Made by a program: the position numbers and the translations under genes
Source of the DNA: Neoroseomonas oryzicola
GTDB lineage: Bacteria > Pseudomonadota > Alphaproteobacteria > Acetobacterales > Acetobacteraceae
Assembly: GCF_012163135.1 (NCBI RefSeq)
Contig: NZ_JAAVUP010000001.1
Location: forward strand, 496,001 to 560,000
DNA length: 64,000 nucleotides
Reading direction: 5' to 3'
The notes under the pieces: generated by a model
The model's input: only the letters and a program-made list of their open reading frames with translations
Database searches by the model: none
What the model was told of the DNA's origin: nothing
In this document: piece by piece, positions 18,468-27,693 of the stretch
How the letters are laid out: each line of letters begins with the position of its first letter
Position numbering within the stretch: the first letter of the stretch is position 1

Positions 18468-18976
18468 CAGGCGCCCTCCCCATGGATCAGCACGCGCAGG
18501 TCGTCGGCGAACTTCTCGCCGCCGAAGATCAGCCAGGAAAAGCCGAGGATCGGCCAGGGCAGGTGGATCAGCCACAGCGGCAGTTCCGCGAGCTCGCTGA
18601 TGCGGAACCAGGCGAAGTCGACGAACTCGATGCCGAACCACAGGAAGACCGCGCCGAAGATCAGCACGAAGATCCCCGAGAGGAGGTCCATGAAGGCCCG
18701 GAACCGCCCAGTCAGCTGCGGCCAGAGGTCGACGATGAAGTGGATTCCTTCCTTCTGGCCGACGATGGCGCCGATCATCACGGTGTAGACGAGGAGGAAG
18801 CGCGCCATCTCCTCGGTCCAGATGTAGTGCGGCAGCAGGCTGGTCTGGCGCGAGACCACCTGCAGCGTCACCGGCAGGACCAGGATCAGGACGGAAATCG
18901 CAAGCAGTGCCGAGAGCAGCCGGCCATAGATGTCGGCGGCCCGCCGCACCAGGCCGCGCAGGCCGGGCTCAGGCAT
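18467..18976 (-). CDS. dctQ: TRAP transporter small permease (DctQ)
   Basis: About 169 residues with four predicted membrane helices. The family elements QVVSRQTSLLPHYIWTEEMARFLLVY (helix 2 edge with the conserved W-E-E) and GAIVGQKEGIHFIVD are clear. The start at 18976 (MPEPGLRG) follows GGAG; an upstream frame from 19033 adds only unconserved residues. It forms the membrane complex with DctM, and the two genes overlap by one base. Confidence 0.9.
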   Translation of the reverse strand: MPEPGLRGLVRRAADIYGRLLSALLAISVLILVLPVTLQVVSRQTSLLPHYIWTEEMARFLLVYTVMIGAIVGQKEGIHFIVDLWPQLTGRFRAFMDLLSGIFVLIFGAVFLWFGIEFVDFAWFRISELAELPLWLIHLPWPILGFSWLIFGGEKFADDLRVLIHGEGA

Positions 18977-19036
18977 GGATGGCTCCGGAATGGAATGGGA
19001 GAGGCGGCCGGCGGGATCCCGCCGGCCGCACAAGGA

Positions 19037-20041
19037 TCACGAGGAGATTGCGTTGATGCGGGTGTAGATCGACTCCGCATCCACCTCGCGCGCATAGGCT
19101 GCCATCACCGGGTCGACCGCGCGCTTGAGCGCGGGGCCGTCGGTGAAGGGGATGCGGCGCAGGCGCCCCGCCTGCTCGAGGGCGGCGATCTTCTGCCCGT
19201 CCTCGCTGCTCTCGGCCTGGCGGCCGAAGGTGCCGGCCTCGCGGCCCGCGCGGCGGATCGCCTCCTGCAGCCCGGCGGGCAGGCGCGACAGCGACTGGGC
19301 CGAGAAGCAGAGCGGCCGGATGGTGATCGCGTGCTGCGTCGTGATGAGGTTCGGCGCCACTTCGTAGAAGCGCATCGCCTCGACGCCCGCGGCCTCGTTC
19401 TCGCCGGCCTCGATGACGTTGTTCTGGATGGCGTTGTAGACCTCGTTGTAGGCGATGACCGAGGGCGACATGCCGGCTGCCTGGAAGCTGCGCGACCAGA
19501 TCGGCGCACCCTGCACGCGGATCTTGAGGCCGCGGATCTCGGCCATGTTCGACGCGCGCTTGTTCGCGAAAATGTTGCGCACGCCGCCGCCGGCATAGCC
19601 GATCAGGATCACGCGGGCGCGGCGCTCGACCTCCTGCGCGACCGGGGCGAAGAGGTCCTGGTCGAGCACCTGGTTCCAATGCGCGAGGTCGCGGAACAGG
19701 AAGGGTGCGTCGACGAAGGGCGCCGCGCGGCTGAAGGTCGACATGTGGGCGGGCGAGACGATCGCGTAGTCCACAGCGCCACGTCCGGCCGACATGTACT
19801 CGAAATACTGCTTCTCGAGACCCAGGCTCGAGTTCTTGTGCATGACGAAATTCACCGGCTGGGCGGTGTAGTACTGCTTCACCAGTTCCTCGAACCGCGT
19901 CATGGTGCGGTTGAAGACGTGGTCGTCATTGAACTGGGAAGCGCCGTTCAGCGTGATGGCCTGCTGTGCCCGCGCGACATGCGGCGACGACAGCAGCGAT
20001 GCCCCGGCAGCGAGGCCACCAAGCAGCGTCCTGCGATTCAT
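19037..20041 (-). CDS. dctP: TRAP transporter substrate-binding protein (DctP)
   Basis: A 334-residue periplasmic receptor with leader MNRRTLLGGLAAGASLLSS and cleavage near ARAQQ. The RRTLLGG element could be a Tat signal. The mature protein has the DctP fold, with the conserved R-G-L-K-I-R contact (AEIRGLKIRVQG) that binds the carboxylate of the ligand, and EVYNAIQNNVIEAGEN, the variant of the usual Q-x-G-x-V-D-G-x-E-N loop. The ATG at 20041 follows GGGAGAG; a TTG two codons upstream is less likely. It is the first gene of TRAP operon 1. Confidence 0.9.
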   Translation of the reverse strand: MNRRTLLGGLAAGASLLSSPHVARAQQAITLNGASQFNDDHVFNRTMTRFEELVKQYYTAQPVNFVMHKNSSLGLEKQYFEYMSAGRGAVDYAIVSPAHMSTFSRAAPFVDAPFLFRDLAHWNQVLDQDLFAPVAQEVERRARVILIGYAGGGVRNIFANKRASNMAEIRGLKIRVQGAPIWSRSFQAAGMSPSVIAYNEVYNAIQNNVIEAGENEAAGVEAMRFYEVAPNLITTQHAITIRPLCFSAQSLSRLPAGLQEAIRRAGREAGTFGRQAESSEDGQKIAALEQAGRLRRIPFTDGPALKRAVDPVMAAYAREVDAESIYTRINAISS

Positions 20042-20088
20042 GGACAATCTCTCCCTTTTCAGGCCGGCTTCGTGACGGCTCTGGTGCG

Positions 20089-20118
20089 ACTATAGGGGCG
20101 GAAACATCGCGGTGGGAA
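20089..20118 (-). promoter_or_regulatory. Candidate sigma-70-like promoter for TRAP operon 1
   Basis: In the 148-bp divergent gap between dctP and the SDR gene, the minus strand reads TTCCCA (4/6 to -35), an 18-bp spacer, then TATAGT (5/6 to -10). This would start transcription about 40 bases ahead of the dctP ATG. It is the best promoter-like match I found in the window, but it was read by eye only. Confidence 0.4.
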
Positions 20119-20189
20119 CTGCCCGGTTACTGCCTCTTTCCCAGGCAGCGGGCTTGGCGGAGACTGGGCTCCTCGTCGGAGGATTTGGC

Positions 20190-20933
20190 ATGAACCATCT
20201 GAACCTGGCCGGGCGCGTGGCCATCGTGACGGGCGGCGCCCGCGGTATCGGGCTTGCCATCGCGCGGCGCGCGGCGGAATCCGGCGCAGCCGTGGCGATC
20301 TGGGACATCGACCGCGTGGCGGCCGAATCCGCCGCCGCGACGCTGGAGCGCGCCTCGGCCCATGTGCTGGACCTGACGGACGAGGCCGCGATCGGCGCCG
20401 CCCTCGCCGCGACCTATGCGGCCTATGGCCGCGTCGACATCCTCGTGAACAACGCGGGCATCACCGGCGGCAATGCGCCGTCCTGGGAGTTGCCGACAGC
20501 GGAGTGGAAGCGCGTGGTCGAGGTGAACCTCATCGCGCCCTACATGGTCACCCGCGCCGTCGTGCCTCGGATGATCGATGCGGGCTACGGGCGCGTGGTG
20601 AACATCGCCTCGATCGCCGGCAAGGAAGGCAATCCGAACGCCTCCCACTACAGCGCGTCGAAGGCGGGGCTGATCGGCTTCACCAAGTCGCTCGGCAAGG
20701 AACTCGCGAAGACCGGCGTGCTCGCCAACTGCATCACGCCGGCCGCCGCCGAGACCGACATCTTCCACCAGATGACGCCCGAGCAGATCGCCTGGATGCG
20801 GTCCAAGATCCCGATGGACCGCTTCGTGAAGGTCGAGGAGATCGCCGCGCTGGCCTGCTGGCTGGCCTCGGAGGATTGCTCCTTCTCGACCGGCGCGGTG
20901 TTCGACATCTCGGGCGGCCGCGCCGTCTACTGA
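20190..20933 (+). CDS. SDR-family NAD(P)-dependent oxidoreductase
   Basis: A 247-residue classical short-chain dehydrogenase. The cofactor motif TGGARGIG, the acidic residue after beta-2 (WDID, favouring NAD), NNAG, and the catalytic Ser and Tyr-x-x-x-Lys (SIAG...HYSASKAGL) are all present, and the protein ends with the SGG motif of this family. It would oxidise or reduce a secondary alcohol or ketone. The start at 20190 follows GGAGG at 6 bp, so a longer frame from 20112 was rejected. Its 3' end overlaps the convergent alpha/beta hydrolase gene by 7 bp. Confidence 0.9.
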   Translation: MNHLNLAGRVAIVTGGARGIGLAIARRAAESGAAVAIWDIDRVAAESAAATLERASAHVLDLTDEAAIGAALAATYAAYGRVDILVNNAGITGGNAPSWELPTAEWKRVVEVNLIAPYMVTRAVVPRMIDAGYGRVVNIASIAGKEGNPNASHYSASKAGLIGFTKSLGKELAKTGVLANCITPAAAETDIFHQMTPEQIAWMRSKIPMDRFVKVEEIAALACWLASEDCSFSTGAVFDISGGRAVY

Positions 20934-22171
20934 ACCTCCTGCAGGATCGGCAGGAGGTATTCGGCAAACAGCGGGGGGTTCTCGGTGAAGGGGAAGTGGC
21001 CGATCCCGTTCATGCGGGTGAAGCGCGCCCCCTTGATCTTCGCCGCCGTCGCCTCCGACATCTCGGCCGTGCAGGAATAGTCGTACTCGCCCGTCAGCAT
21101 GAAGAGCGGGCAGCGCGACGTGTCGATGCGGTGCACGCGGTCGCGCGCATCCCATTCGCCCGAATAGAAGCCGATGTCGCGATCGAAGGTGGCGTAGCCG
21201 CCCTGGGAATAGTGCCACCAGATCGCGGCGGCGGGTTCGGCCGGGCTCTGCGGCGCCATCAGCCCATGGATCCATTCGGGCACGAAGATCGCCTGGTTGA
21301 TGCGCGGATCGTCCGCCCAGCGGCTGCGCCGGCCAGCGACGTGGTCGCAGGCCTCACAGGCGATGATGGCCGAGAAGGCCTCCGGGTGGCGCAGTGCGAC
21401 CTCGAGGCATATCTCGCCGGACATCGACGCGCCGAGCAGCACCGGCTTCTTCAGCCCCGCCGCCTTCACCACGCCCATGATGATCTCGACATAGCGGTCG
21501 GTCGTCAGGCGCCAGGCGCCGGGCACCTCGGCCGGCGGCGGGCTCTTGCCGTGCCATGGCATGTCGAAGGACGTGATGCGCCAGTCCTTCACGATGCGCT
21601 GGTCGGCCATCAGCCCATGCGCCTGCCGGCCGTCGGCGCCCGCGGTGTGCAGCACCAGCAGGTCCCTGCCCTGCCCCGCCTGTTCCGCGTAGATCCGCCA
21701 GGTGCGGCCATCAGCGGCGACGTTCAGGTAGCGCCCCGTCACGTCAGGATCCGGCTGCGCCGGCAGCGCCGGCCGTGGGAAGGCCGGCACCGGGCCCTTG
21801 CCGCCGAGAACCAGCCATCGACCGATCTCGAGCACCCGGCGCGCCAGGTGGCAGTGGCGGAGGAAGTCCATCTCCTCCCCGGTGATGGCGAAGCCGGGGA
21901 CGCGGTGGCGCATCGCGAAGATCGCGTGATGGTGCCGCGGCGGGATGGGCTCGAGGTGCTTCGCCCAGATCTCCGGCGTGGCCTCGAGCGCGAAGGTCGC
22001 GGGGCCCGCCGTGCCGCCGAAGCCGAACTCCGCGCGCTGCTCGCCGCTGACGATCGCGAAACGCGTCACCGCCCCCTGGCGCCATTCGCCGAGGACCGCG
22101 TCCTCCGCGCAGGCCGCCTGCCAGCGGGCCACGAAGCCGTCCCACGCATTGCCCTGCGGCCAGCCTGCCAT
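20927..22171 (-). CDS. Alpha/beta hydrolase with extra N-terminal domain
   Basis: A 414-residue protein. The first 145 residues form a domain I do not recognise, containing a His-rich [15 protein letters not shown] segment. The C-terminal part is an alpha/beta hydrolase with HGKS, a nucleophile elbow GASMSG (Ser249), an acidic residue in MLTGEYDYS and His in NGIGHFPF. The elbow departs from GxSxG by having Ser at the last position. It probably cleaves an ester or C-C bond in the cytoplasm. The start at 22171 follows AGGAGG at ideal spacing. It lies between two SDR genes, convergent to one and divergent from the other. Confidence 0.8.
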   Translation of the reverse strand: MAGWPQGNAWDGFVARWQAACAEDAVLGEWRQGAVTRFAIVSGEQRAEFGFGGTAGPATFALEATPEIWAKHLEPIPPRHHHAIFAMRHRVPGFAITGEEMDFLRHCHLARRVLEIGRWLVLGGKGPVPAFPRPALPAQPDPDVTGRYLNVAADGRTWRIYAEQAGQGRDLLVLHTAGADGRQAHGLMADQRIVKDWRITSFDMPWHGKSPPPAEVPGAWRLTTDRYVEIIMGVVKAAGLKKPVLLGASMSGEICLEVALRHPEAFSAIIACEACDHVAGRRSRWADDPRINQAIFVPEWIHGLMAPQSPAEPAAAIWWHYSQGGYATFDRDIGFYSGEWDARDRVHRIDTSRCPLFMLTGEYDYSCTAEMSEATAAKIKGARFTRMNGIGHFPFTENPPLFAEYLLPILQEVQ

Positions 22172-22296
22172 CCGATCCTCCTGGCGTTTCCCTCGGCCAA
22201 GGATGTCAGCGCGGTTCCGCCCCGGCAACCGGCGTTGCCAGCCCCGCCCTCCTTGCGCAGAGTGCGCGCGACATCGACAGGCATGAGGAAACGCCG

Positions 22297-23055
22297 ATGA
22301 GCTCCCCCACCAAGATCGCCGTCGTCACCGGCGCCGGCACCGGCGTCGGCCGCGCGGCTGCCCTCGCCCTGCTCGGCGGCGGATGGACCGTGGTGCTGAC
22401 CGGCCGCCGGAAGGAAGCGCTGGAGGAAACCATCGCCATGGCCGGCGACGCCGCCCCGCGTGCCGTCGCGATCCCCGCCGACGTCGCCGACCCGGCGGCC
22501 GTCGACGCGCTGTTCGGCGCGGTGAAGCAGAAGTTCGGGCGGCTCGACCTGCTGTTCAACAATGCCGGCCAGAACGTGCCCGGCACGGCCTTCGAGGACC
22601 TGACCTACGCCGACTGGTCCCGCGTGGTCGCGGTGAACCTCACGGGGTCCTTCCTCTGCGCCCAGGCCGCATTCCGCATCATGAAGGACCAGACGCCGCA
22701 GGGCGGGCGCATCATCAACAACGGATCCATCAGCGCGCACACGCCGCGCCCGGACAGCGCGCCCTATACGGCGACCAAGCACGCCATCACGGGCCTGACC
22801 AAGTCGGTGATGCTCGATGGCCGCAAGTACGACATCTGCGCCGGGCAGATCGACATCGGCAACGCCGCGACGCCGATGACCGCGCGCATGGCGAAGGGCG
22901 TGAAGCAGGCGGACGGCAGCGTCGCGGTCGAGCCGACCATGGATGTGAACCATGTCGGCCAGGCGATCCTGCACATGGCGAACCTGCCGCTGGAATCGAA
23001 CATCTTCACGCTCACGATCAAGGCGACGAAGATGCCGTTCGAAGGGCGCGGCTGA
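22297..23055 (+). CDS. SDR-family oxidoreductase
   Basis: A 252-residue short-chain dehydrogenase with [13 protein letters not shown], an Arg-rich segment after beta-2 (LTGRRKEAL, favouring NADP), NNAGQN, and the catalytic NGSISAH...YTATKHAI Ser-Tyr-Lys set. The C-terminus [17 protein letters not shown] is typical of a small SDR subgroup that lacks the Gly-Gly end. The substrate is unknown. It is divergent from the alpha/beta hydrolase (125 bp between starts) and ends just before a strong stem-loop. Confidence 0.9.
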   Translation: MSSPTKIAVVTGAGTGVGRAAALALLGGGWTVVLTGRRKEALEETIAMAGDAAPRAVAIPADVADPAAVDALFGAVKQKFGRLDLLFNNAGQNVPGTAFEDLTYADWSRVVAVNLTGSFLCAQAAFRIMKDQTPQGGRIINNGSISAHTPRPDSAPYTATKHAITGLTKSVMLDGRKYDICAGQIDIGNAATPMTARMAKGVKQADGSVAVEPTMDVNHVGQAILHMANLPLESNIFTLTIKATKMPFEGRG

Positions 23056-23068
23056 CACAAGGCAAGGT

Positions 23069-23090
23069 CGGGGGAGGAGAACCTCCCCCG
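23069..23090. terminator. Bidirectional intrinsic terminator / repeated hairpin element
   Basis: A perfect 9-bp stem (CGGGGGAGG / CCTCCCCCG) with an AGAA loop lies between the convergent SDR and acyl-CoA synthetase genes. It is followed on the plus strand by CCCCCTCCCTTCTTTGG. Almost the same hairpin plus tail recurs at 39063-39110, so this looks like a dispersed terminator element rather than a chance palindrome. Confidence 0.75.
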
Positions 23091-23124
23091 AACCCCCTCC
23101 CTTCTTTGGATACTGGGCGCGCCG

Positions 23125-24687
23125 TTAGATTTCGCCGCGCTCCGCGAGCAGGCGCCTCACCTCGTTCTTCGGCACCTTGCCGTAGCCGGACCGCGGCAAG
23201 GCATCCCACAGCACCACCTTCGACGGCCATTTGTAGCGGCCCAGCCGCCCGTCGAGATGCGCCATGACGGCAGCGGGATCGATCGCGGCACCTTCCGCGG
23301 GCACCAGCACCGCCACGCCCGTCTCGCCCCATTTCTCGTGCGGCACACCGACGACGCAGGCCTCGGCGACGCCAGGGAAGGTCAGAAGCACCTCCTCCAC
23401 CTCGCGCGGATACACGTTCGACCCGCCCGAGATGTACATGTCCGACTGCCGCCCGGTGATGGTCAGGAATCCCCGCGCATCGAGATGCCCGAGGTCGCCG
23501 GTGTGGAACCATCCGCCCGCAAAGGCCTTCTCGTTCGCCGCCGGGTTCTGGAAGTAGCCGGCCATCACCGCCGGGCCGCGGATGCAGATCTCCCCGGTCT
23601 CGTTCGCCGGCAGGCGGCGGTTCTCGCCATCCAGGATCGCGATCTCGATTCCCGTGCGCGGATAACCGCATGATCCGATCGGGAAGGCGGGATCATCCTC
23701 GATGCTGTGCCACTCCGGCGGGAGGACGGTGATGTTCCCCGTCACCTCGCCGAGGCCGAAATACTGCACCAGGCACGGCCCGAGCTTGCGCAGCGCGTGC
23801 TTCTGGTCCTCCCGGTACATCGGCGCGCCGGCATAGATGACATGCCGCAGCGAGGAATGATCGTGCGCATCCACGCTCGCGTCGCGGCAGAGCGCGTTCA
23901 GGATCGTCGGCACCGTGAACATGTTGCTGACGCGGTGCTTCTCCACGAGGCGCCAGGCCTCGGGCACGTCCAGCCGTTCCCCCGGCATCAGCACCGACAC
24001 CGCCCCGCGCGCGACCTGCGCCATCGCGTGGATCCCCGCCCCGTGCGACAGCGGCGCCACGACCAGCGAGGCATCGTGGTGGCTCAGCCCCGGCATCAGA
24101 TCCGCGATGTGGTTCACCACCACGAAGGCGAGTTGCCCATGTGTCAGCGTCCCGCCCTTGGGGCGCCCCGTGGTGCCGGAGGTGTAGAACAGCCAGGCCG
24201 GGTGGTCGCGGTCGACATCGGCGGTCTCCGTGACCGGCGCGGCGCGGCCTTCCTCGACAAGGTCGTCCCAGGACAATCCGCCCCCCTGCCCGATCGCGAC
24301 CTCCAGGATGCAGGCGGCGTTCTCCGCCTTCGCCGCCGCGCGGTGCTCGGGAAAGCCGGTGTCGACGATGTGCGCGCGGCAGCCCGCATTGGCGGCGAGG
24401 AAGGCCGCCTCCGGCGGGCTCAGGCGGAAATTGGTCGGCACCCAGACGGCGCCGATCAGCCAGCAGGCCCAGCAGGATTCGAAGATGGCGTTGCCGTTGC
24501 GGGCATGGACCATGACCCGGTCGCCATGGCCGATGCCGCGGGCCCGCAACGCCCCGGCCGCGGCCTGCACGCGCTCCGCGATCCGCGCCCAGGACCAGCT
24601 GGCATCCCGCCAGACCAGCCCCGGCCGGTCGGGCAGCCGCCGCGCCGTCTGCAGCAGCAGGCCTGCGAGGTTCGAGGTCGGGATCAT
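23125..24687 (-). CDS. AMP-dependent acyl-CoA synthetase/ligase
   Basis: A 520-residue ANL-superfamily enzyme that activates a carboxylic acid with ATP and joins it to CoA. The P-loop is FYTSGTTGRPKG, the A5-like motif is YFGLGEVTG (normally YGxTE), the hinge region is WFHTGDLGHLD...ITGRQSDMYISGG, and the catalytic lysine is in GYGKVPK. The start at 24687 (MIPTSNLAGLL) follows GGAGG; an open frame up to 24855 has no family-like residues. Acid specificity is unknown. It is divergent from TRAP operon 2, which may import its substrate. Confidence 0.88.
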   Translation of the reverse strand: MIPTSNLAGLLLQTARRLPDRPGLVWRDASWSWARIAERVQAAAGALRARGIGHGDRVMVHARNGNAIFESCWACWLIGAVWVPTNFRLSPPEAAFLAANAGCRAHIVDTGFPEHRAAAKAENAACILEVAIGQGGGLSWDDLVEEGRAAPVTETADVDRDHPAWLFYTSGTTGRPKGGTLTHGQLAFVVVNHIADLMPGLSHHDASLVVAPLSHGAGIHAMAQVARGAVSVLMPGERLDVPEAWRLVEKHRVSNMFTVPTILNALCRDASVDAHDHSSLRHVIYAGAPMYREDQKHALRKLGPCLVQYFGLGEVTGNITVLPPEWHSIEDDPAFPIGSCGYPRTGIEIAILDGENRRLPANETGEICIRGPAVMAGYFQNPAANEKAFAGGWFHTGDLGHLDARGFLTITGRQSDMYISGGSNVYPREVEEVLLTFPGVAEACVVGVPHEKWGETGVAVLVPAEGAAIDPAAVMAHLDGRLGRYKWPSKVVLWDALPRSGYGKVPKNEVRRLLAERGEI

Positions 24688-24838
24688 GCGACGGTCCTCC
24701 GTTGCCACCCGTCTGCACCGGGCGGGATGGACGGGCAAGCGCGGGACGGCTTGCCCGCGGGGCCCCTGCCGGGCCAGTCTTGTTGCGAAGCGCCGGAACG
24801 GCGCGCCGACGCCATGGCCGTCAGGGAGATAACGCCAG

Positions 24839-25891
24839 ATGACCGAGTCACGCATGGGCGCCTCGCGCCGTTCGCTGCTGCTGGGCGCTGCCGGGGCCGG
24901 GCTCGCCCTGCCCTACGCCGCGCGGGCGCAGCAGTACCGTCCCGAATACAAGCTCTCGGTCGTCGGCAACCGCCCGATCCCCTTCGCCGAGGGCGCCTTC
25001 CAATGGGCCGAGCTGGTGACCCAGCGTTCCGGCGGGCGCATCAACGTGAAGGTCTATCCCGGCAGCCAGCTGGTCGGCGGCGACCAGACGCGCGAGCTGG
25101 TCGCAATGCGCCAGGGCGTGATCGACTTCTCGGTCTTCAGCACCATCAACATCGCCCCGCAGGTGCGCGAGGTCGGGCTGTTCCAGCTCCCCTTCCTGAT
25201 GCCCGACCACAAGGCCTTCGACGCGCTGATCCGCGGCGAGGTCGGCCGCGACATCTTCGGCGTGATGGAACGGCGCGAGGTGGTGCCCCTCGCCTGGGGC
25301 GAGAACGGTTTCCGCGAGATCTCGAACTCCAAGCACGCGATCCGCACGCCGGCCGACATGCGCGGCCTCAAGATCCGCTTCGCCGCCGGCGCCATCTTCA
25401 CCGACATCTACCAGGCGCTGGGCGCCAATCCGGTGCAGATGTCCTTCGCCGACCTGCAGCCGGCCCTGTCCACCGGCGCGGTCGACGGGCAGGAGAACCC
25501 GATCAACCTCTTCCTCGCCTTCCGCATGGACACGCTGGCGCAGAAGCACCTCACGGTGTGGAACTACGTCAACGACCCGCTGATCTTCTGCCTCTCGCGT
25601 ACCGTCTGGAATTCCTTCAACGACGCCGACAAGCAGCTGGTCCGCGAATGCGCCGAGGAAGCCGGGCGCAACCAGATCGCGCTGACGCGCCGTGGCCTCG
25701 GGCTCGATGGCGGGGATGACGCCTCCATCCGCGAACTGCGCACCCGCGGCGTCGAGGTCACCGCCCTGACCGCCGCGGAGAAGGCCGCCTTCGCGCAGGC
25801 GACGCGTCCGGTCTACGACAAGTGGGCCCAGACCGTGGGCGCCGATCTCGTCCGCAAGGCCGAGGCCGCCATCCGCGCCGCGTCGGCCTGA
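24839..25891 (+). CDS. dctP: TRAP transporter substrate-binding protein (DctP)
   Basis: A 350-residue periplasmic receptor. The leader has a Tat-like SRRSLLLGAAG before a hydrophobic core and AARAQQ. The mature part shows ADMRGLKIRF (ligand-carboxylate Arg) and ALSTGAVDGQENPINL, the standard Q/S-x-G-x-VDG-x-EN loop. AGGGAG lies upstream. It is the first gene of TRAP operon 2 and belongs to a different subgroup from the DctP at 19037. Acidic-substrate uptake is likely; the ligand is unknown. Confidence 0.9.
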   Translation: MTESRMGASRRSLLLGAAGAGLALPYAARAQQYRPEYKLSVVGNRPIPFAEGAFQWAELVTQRSGGRINVKVYPGSQLVGGDQTRELVAMRQGVIDFSVFSTINIAPQVREVGLFQLPFLMPDHKAFDALIRGEVGRDIFGVMERREVVPLAWGENGFREISNSKHAIRTPADMRGLKIRFAAGAIFTDIYQALGANPVQMSFADLQPALSTGAVDGQENPINLFLAFRMDTLAQKHLTVWNYVNDPLIFCLSRTVWNSFNDADKQLVRECAEEAGRNQIALTRRGLGLDGGDDASIRELRTRGVEVTALTAAEKAAFAQATRPVYDKWAQTVGADLVRKAEAAIRAASA

Positions 25892-25892
25892 G

Positions 25893-26402
25893 GTGAGCGC
25901 CGAGGCCGATCCGACCGCGGAGCGGATCAACCCGCGCACGCGGGTGCCGCTCCGCATCGAGGAAGTGCTGGTTGCCGCCGCCATGGGGGCGATGGTGCTG
26001 ATCACCTCCGCCAACGTGGTGACGCGCTACCTGACCAACGTTTCGCTCGCCTTCACCGAGGAATACTCGGTGGCGCTGATGGTGGTCGTGGCGTTGCTCG
26101 GCACCGCCATCGCCACGGCGACGGGGCGTCACATCCGGATCGGGGTCCTGGTCGACGGGCGGTCGCCGCGCGCCCGCCGCGTGGCGGAAGGGATCGCGAT
26201 GGTGCTCACCATCATCTGCTTCGCCCTGCTGGCCTGGTACGGAACGCTGCTCGCCTACGACGAGTATCGCTTCGAGGTGCTGTCGAACGGGCTCGGACAT
26301 CCGAACTGGCTCTACACCGGCTGGTTGCCGCTGCTGTCGGTCGTGGTCATGGCCCGCGCGGCGGGGCGCCTGATACGCCTGCTGCACGGCGAAGAGGGCT
26401 GA
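25893..26402 (+). CDS. dctQ: TRAP transporter small permease (DctQ)
   Basis: A 169-residue protein with four hydrophobic segments. It shows VVTRYLTNVSLAFTEEYSVALM and the GRHIRIGVLVD element of DctQ proteins. It starts with GTG one base after the dctP stop, so it is probably translated by coupling. It pairs with the DctM encoded 4 bp downstream. Confidence 0.87.
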   Translation: MSAEADPTAERINPRTRVPLRIEEVLVAAAMGAMVLITSANVVTRYLTNVSLAFTEEYSVALMVVVALLGTAIATATGRHIRIGVLVDGRSPRARRVAEGIAMVLTIICFALLAWYGTLLAYDEYRFEVLSNGLGHPNWLYTGWLPLLSVVVMARAAGRLIRLLHGEEG

Positions 26403-26406
26403 GACC

Positions 26407-27693
26407 GTGATCGGCGTCGTCCTCTTCGCGATCTTCACCATCCTCCTGCTCGGCGGGGTGCCGATCGCGGTCGCCCTCGGACTTGCCGGCGCAACCGCGA
26501 TCGCGCTGGCGGACCAGTCCATGTTCGCCATGCCGACCAACGTCTACGCCGGCATCGCGAAGTATCCGCTGATGGCGATCCCGATGTTCGTCCTGGTCGG
26601 CAGCGTCTTCGACCGGACGGGCGTCGCGTTGCGGCTGGTGCGCTTCGCAACGGCACTTGTCGGTGCCGGGCGCGGCGCGCTGGCCTCGGTCGCCGTGCTG
26701 GTGGCGATGGTGATCGGCGGCATCTCGGGCTCGGGGCCGGCCACCTCGGCCGCGGTCGGCCAAGTGGTGACGCGCTCCATGGTGAAGGACGGTTATCCCC
26801 GCCCCTTCATCGCCGCGACGGTCGGCGCGGCGGCGGCGACGGACATCCTGATCCCGCCCTCCATCGCCTTCATTATCTATGCCGTGCTGGTGCCCGGCGT
26901 TTCCGTGCCGGCGATCTTCATGGCGGGCATGTTCCCCGGCATCCTCGCCGGCTTCGCCATCATCGTGCCCATCGTCATCATCTCCATGCTGAAGGATTTC
27001 GGCGGCAAGGCGCGCAGCGACGAACGCCTGCGCGTCTGGCAGACCTTCAAGGAGGCGATCTGGGGCCTGATGGCCCCGGTCGTGATCCTGGGCGCCATGC
27101 GCTCGGGTTTCGTGACGCCGACCGAGGCAGCCGTCCTCGCCGTGGCCTATGGCTTGTTCGTCGGCTTCGTCATCTACCGCAGCCTCACGCTGCGCGACTG
27201 CTACGAGATGCTGGTCGAGGCCGGGGAACTATCGGCCGTTATCCTGATCGTGGTGTCGCTGGCGAGCGTCTTCGCCTGGTCGACCGCCACGCTCGGCATC
27301 GTCCAGCCGATCGCCGCCTGGATCGTCGGTCTGGGGCTAGGCGAATACGGCACCATCGCGCTGCTGATGCTGGTGCTGATCGTTATCGGGATGTTCCTCG
27401 ACGGCGTCTCGACCTTCCTGATCCTGCTGCCGGTGCTGATTCCGATCGCCAACAGCTTCCACTGGGACCTGACCTGGTTCGGCGTCATCCTGACCATGAA
27501 GATCGCGATCGGTCAGTTCACCCCGCCCATGGCGGTGAACCTGATGGTCTCCTGCCGAATCGCGGGGGTGGGGATGGAAAGCACCATCCCCTGGGTGGTG
27601 TGGATGATCCTCGCGATGTTCGTCGCCCTCGCCCTCGTCGTGGGCTTCCCGGGCATCGCGCTATGGCTGCCGCACGCGATGGGGCTCAGCTAG
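26407..27693 (+). CDS. dctM: TRAP transporter large permease (DctM)
   Basis: A 428-residue polytopic permease with GGISGSGPATSAAVGQV, ILIPPSIAFIIYAVL and the second-half IGQFTPPMAVNLMVS, which are the two symmetry-related PP elements of DctM. A GTG start lies 4 bp after dctQ. Its 3' end overlaps the convergent tctC-like gene by 8 bp, and no terminator is visible between them. Confidence 0.9.
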   Translation: MIGVVLFAIFTILLLGGVPIAVALGLAGATAIALADQSMFAMPTNVYAGIAKYPLMAIPMFVLVGSVFDRTGVALRLVRFATALVGAGRGALASVAVLVAMVIGGISGSGPATSAAVGQVVTRSMVKDGYPRPFIAATVGAAAATDILIPPSIAFIIYAVLVPGVSVPAIFMAGMFPGILAGFAIIVPIVIISMLKDFGGKARSDERLRVWQTFKEAIWGLMAPVVILGAMRSGFVTPTEAAVLAVAYGLFVGFVIYRSLTLRDCYEMLVEAGELSAVILIVVSLASVFAWSTATLGIVQPIAAWIVGLGLGEYGTIALLMLVLIVIGMFLDGVSTFLILLPVLIPIANSFHWDLTWFGVILTMKIAIGQFTPPMAVNLMVSCRIAGVGMESTIPWVVWMILAMFVALALVVGFPGIALWLPHAMGLS

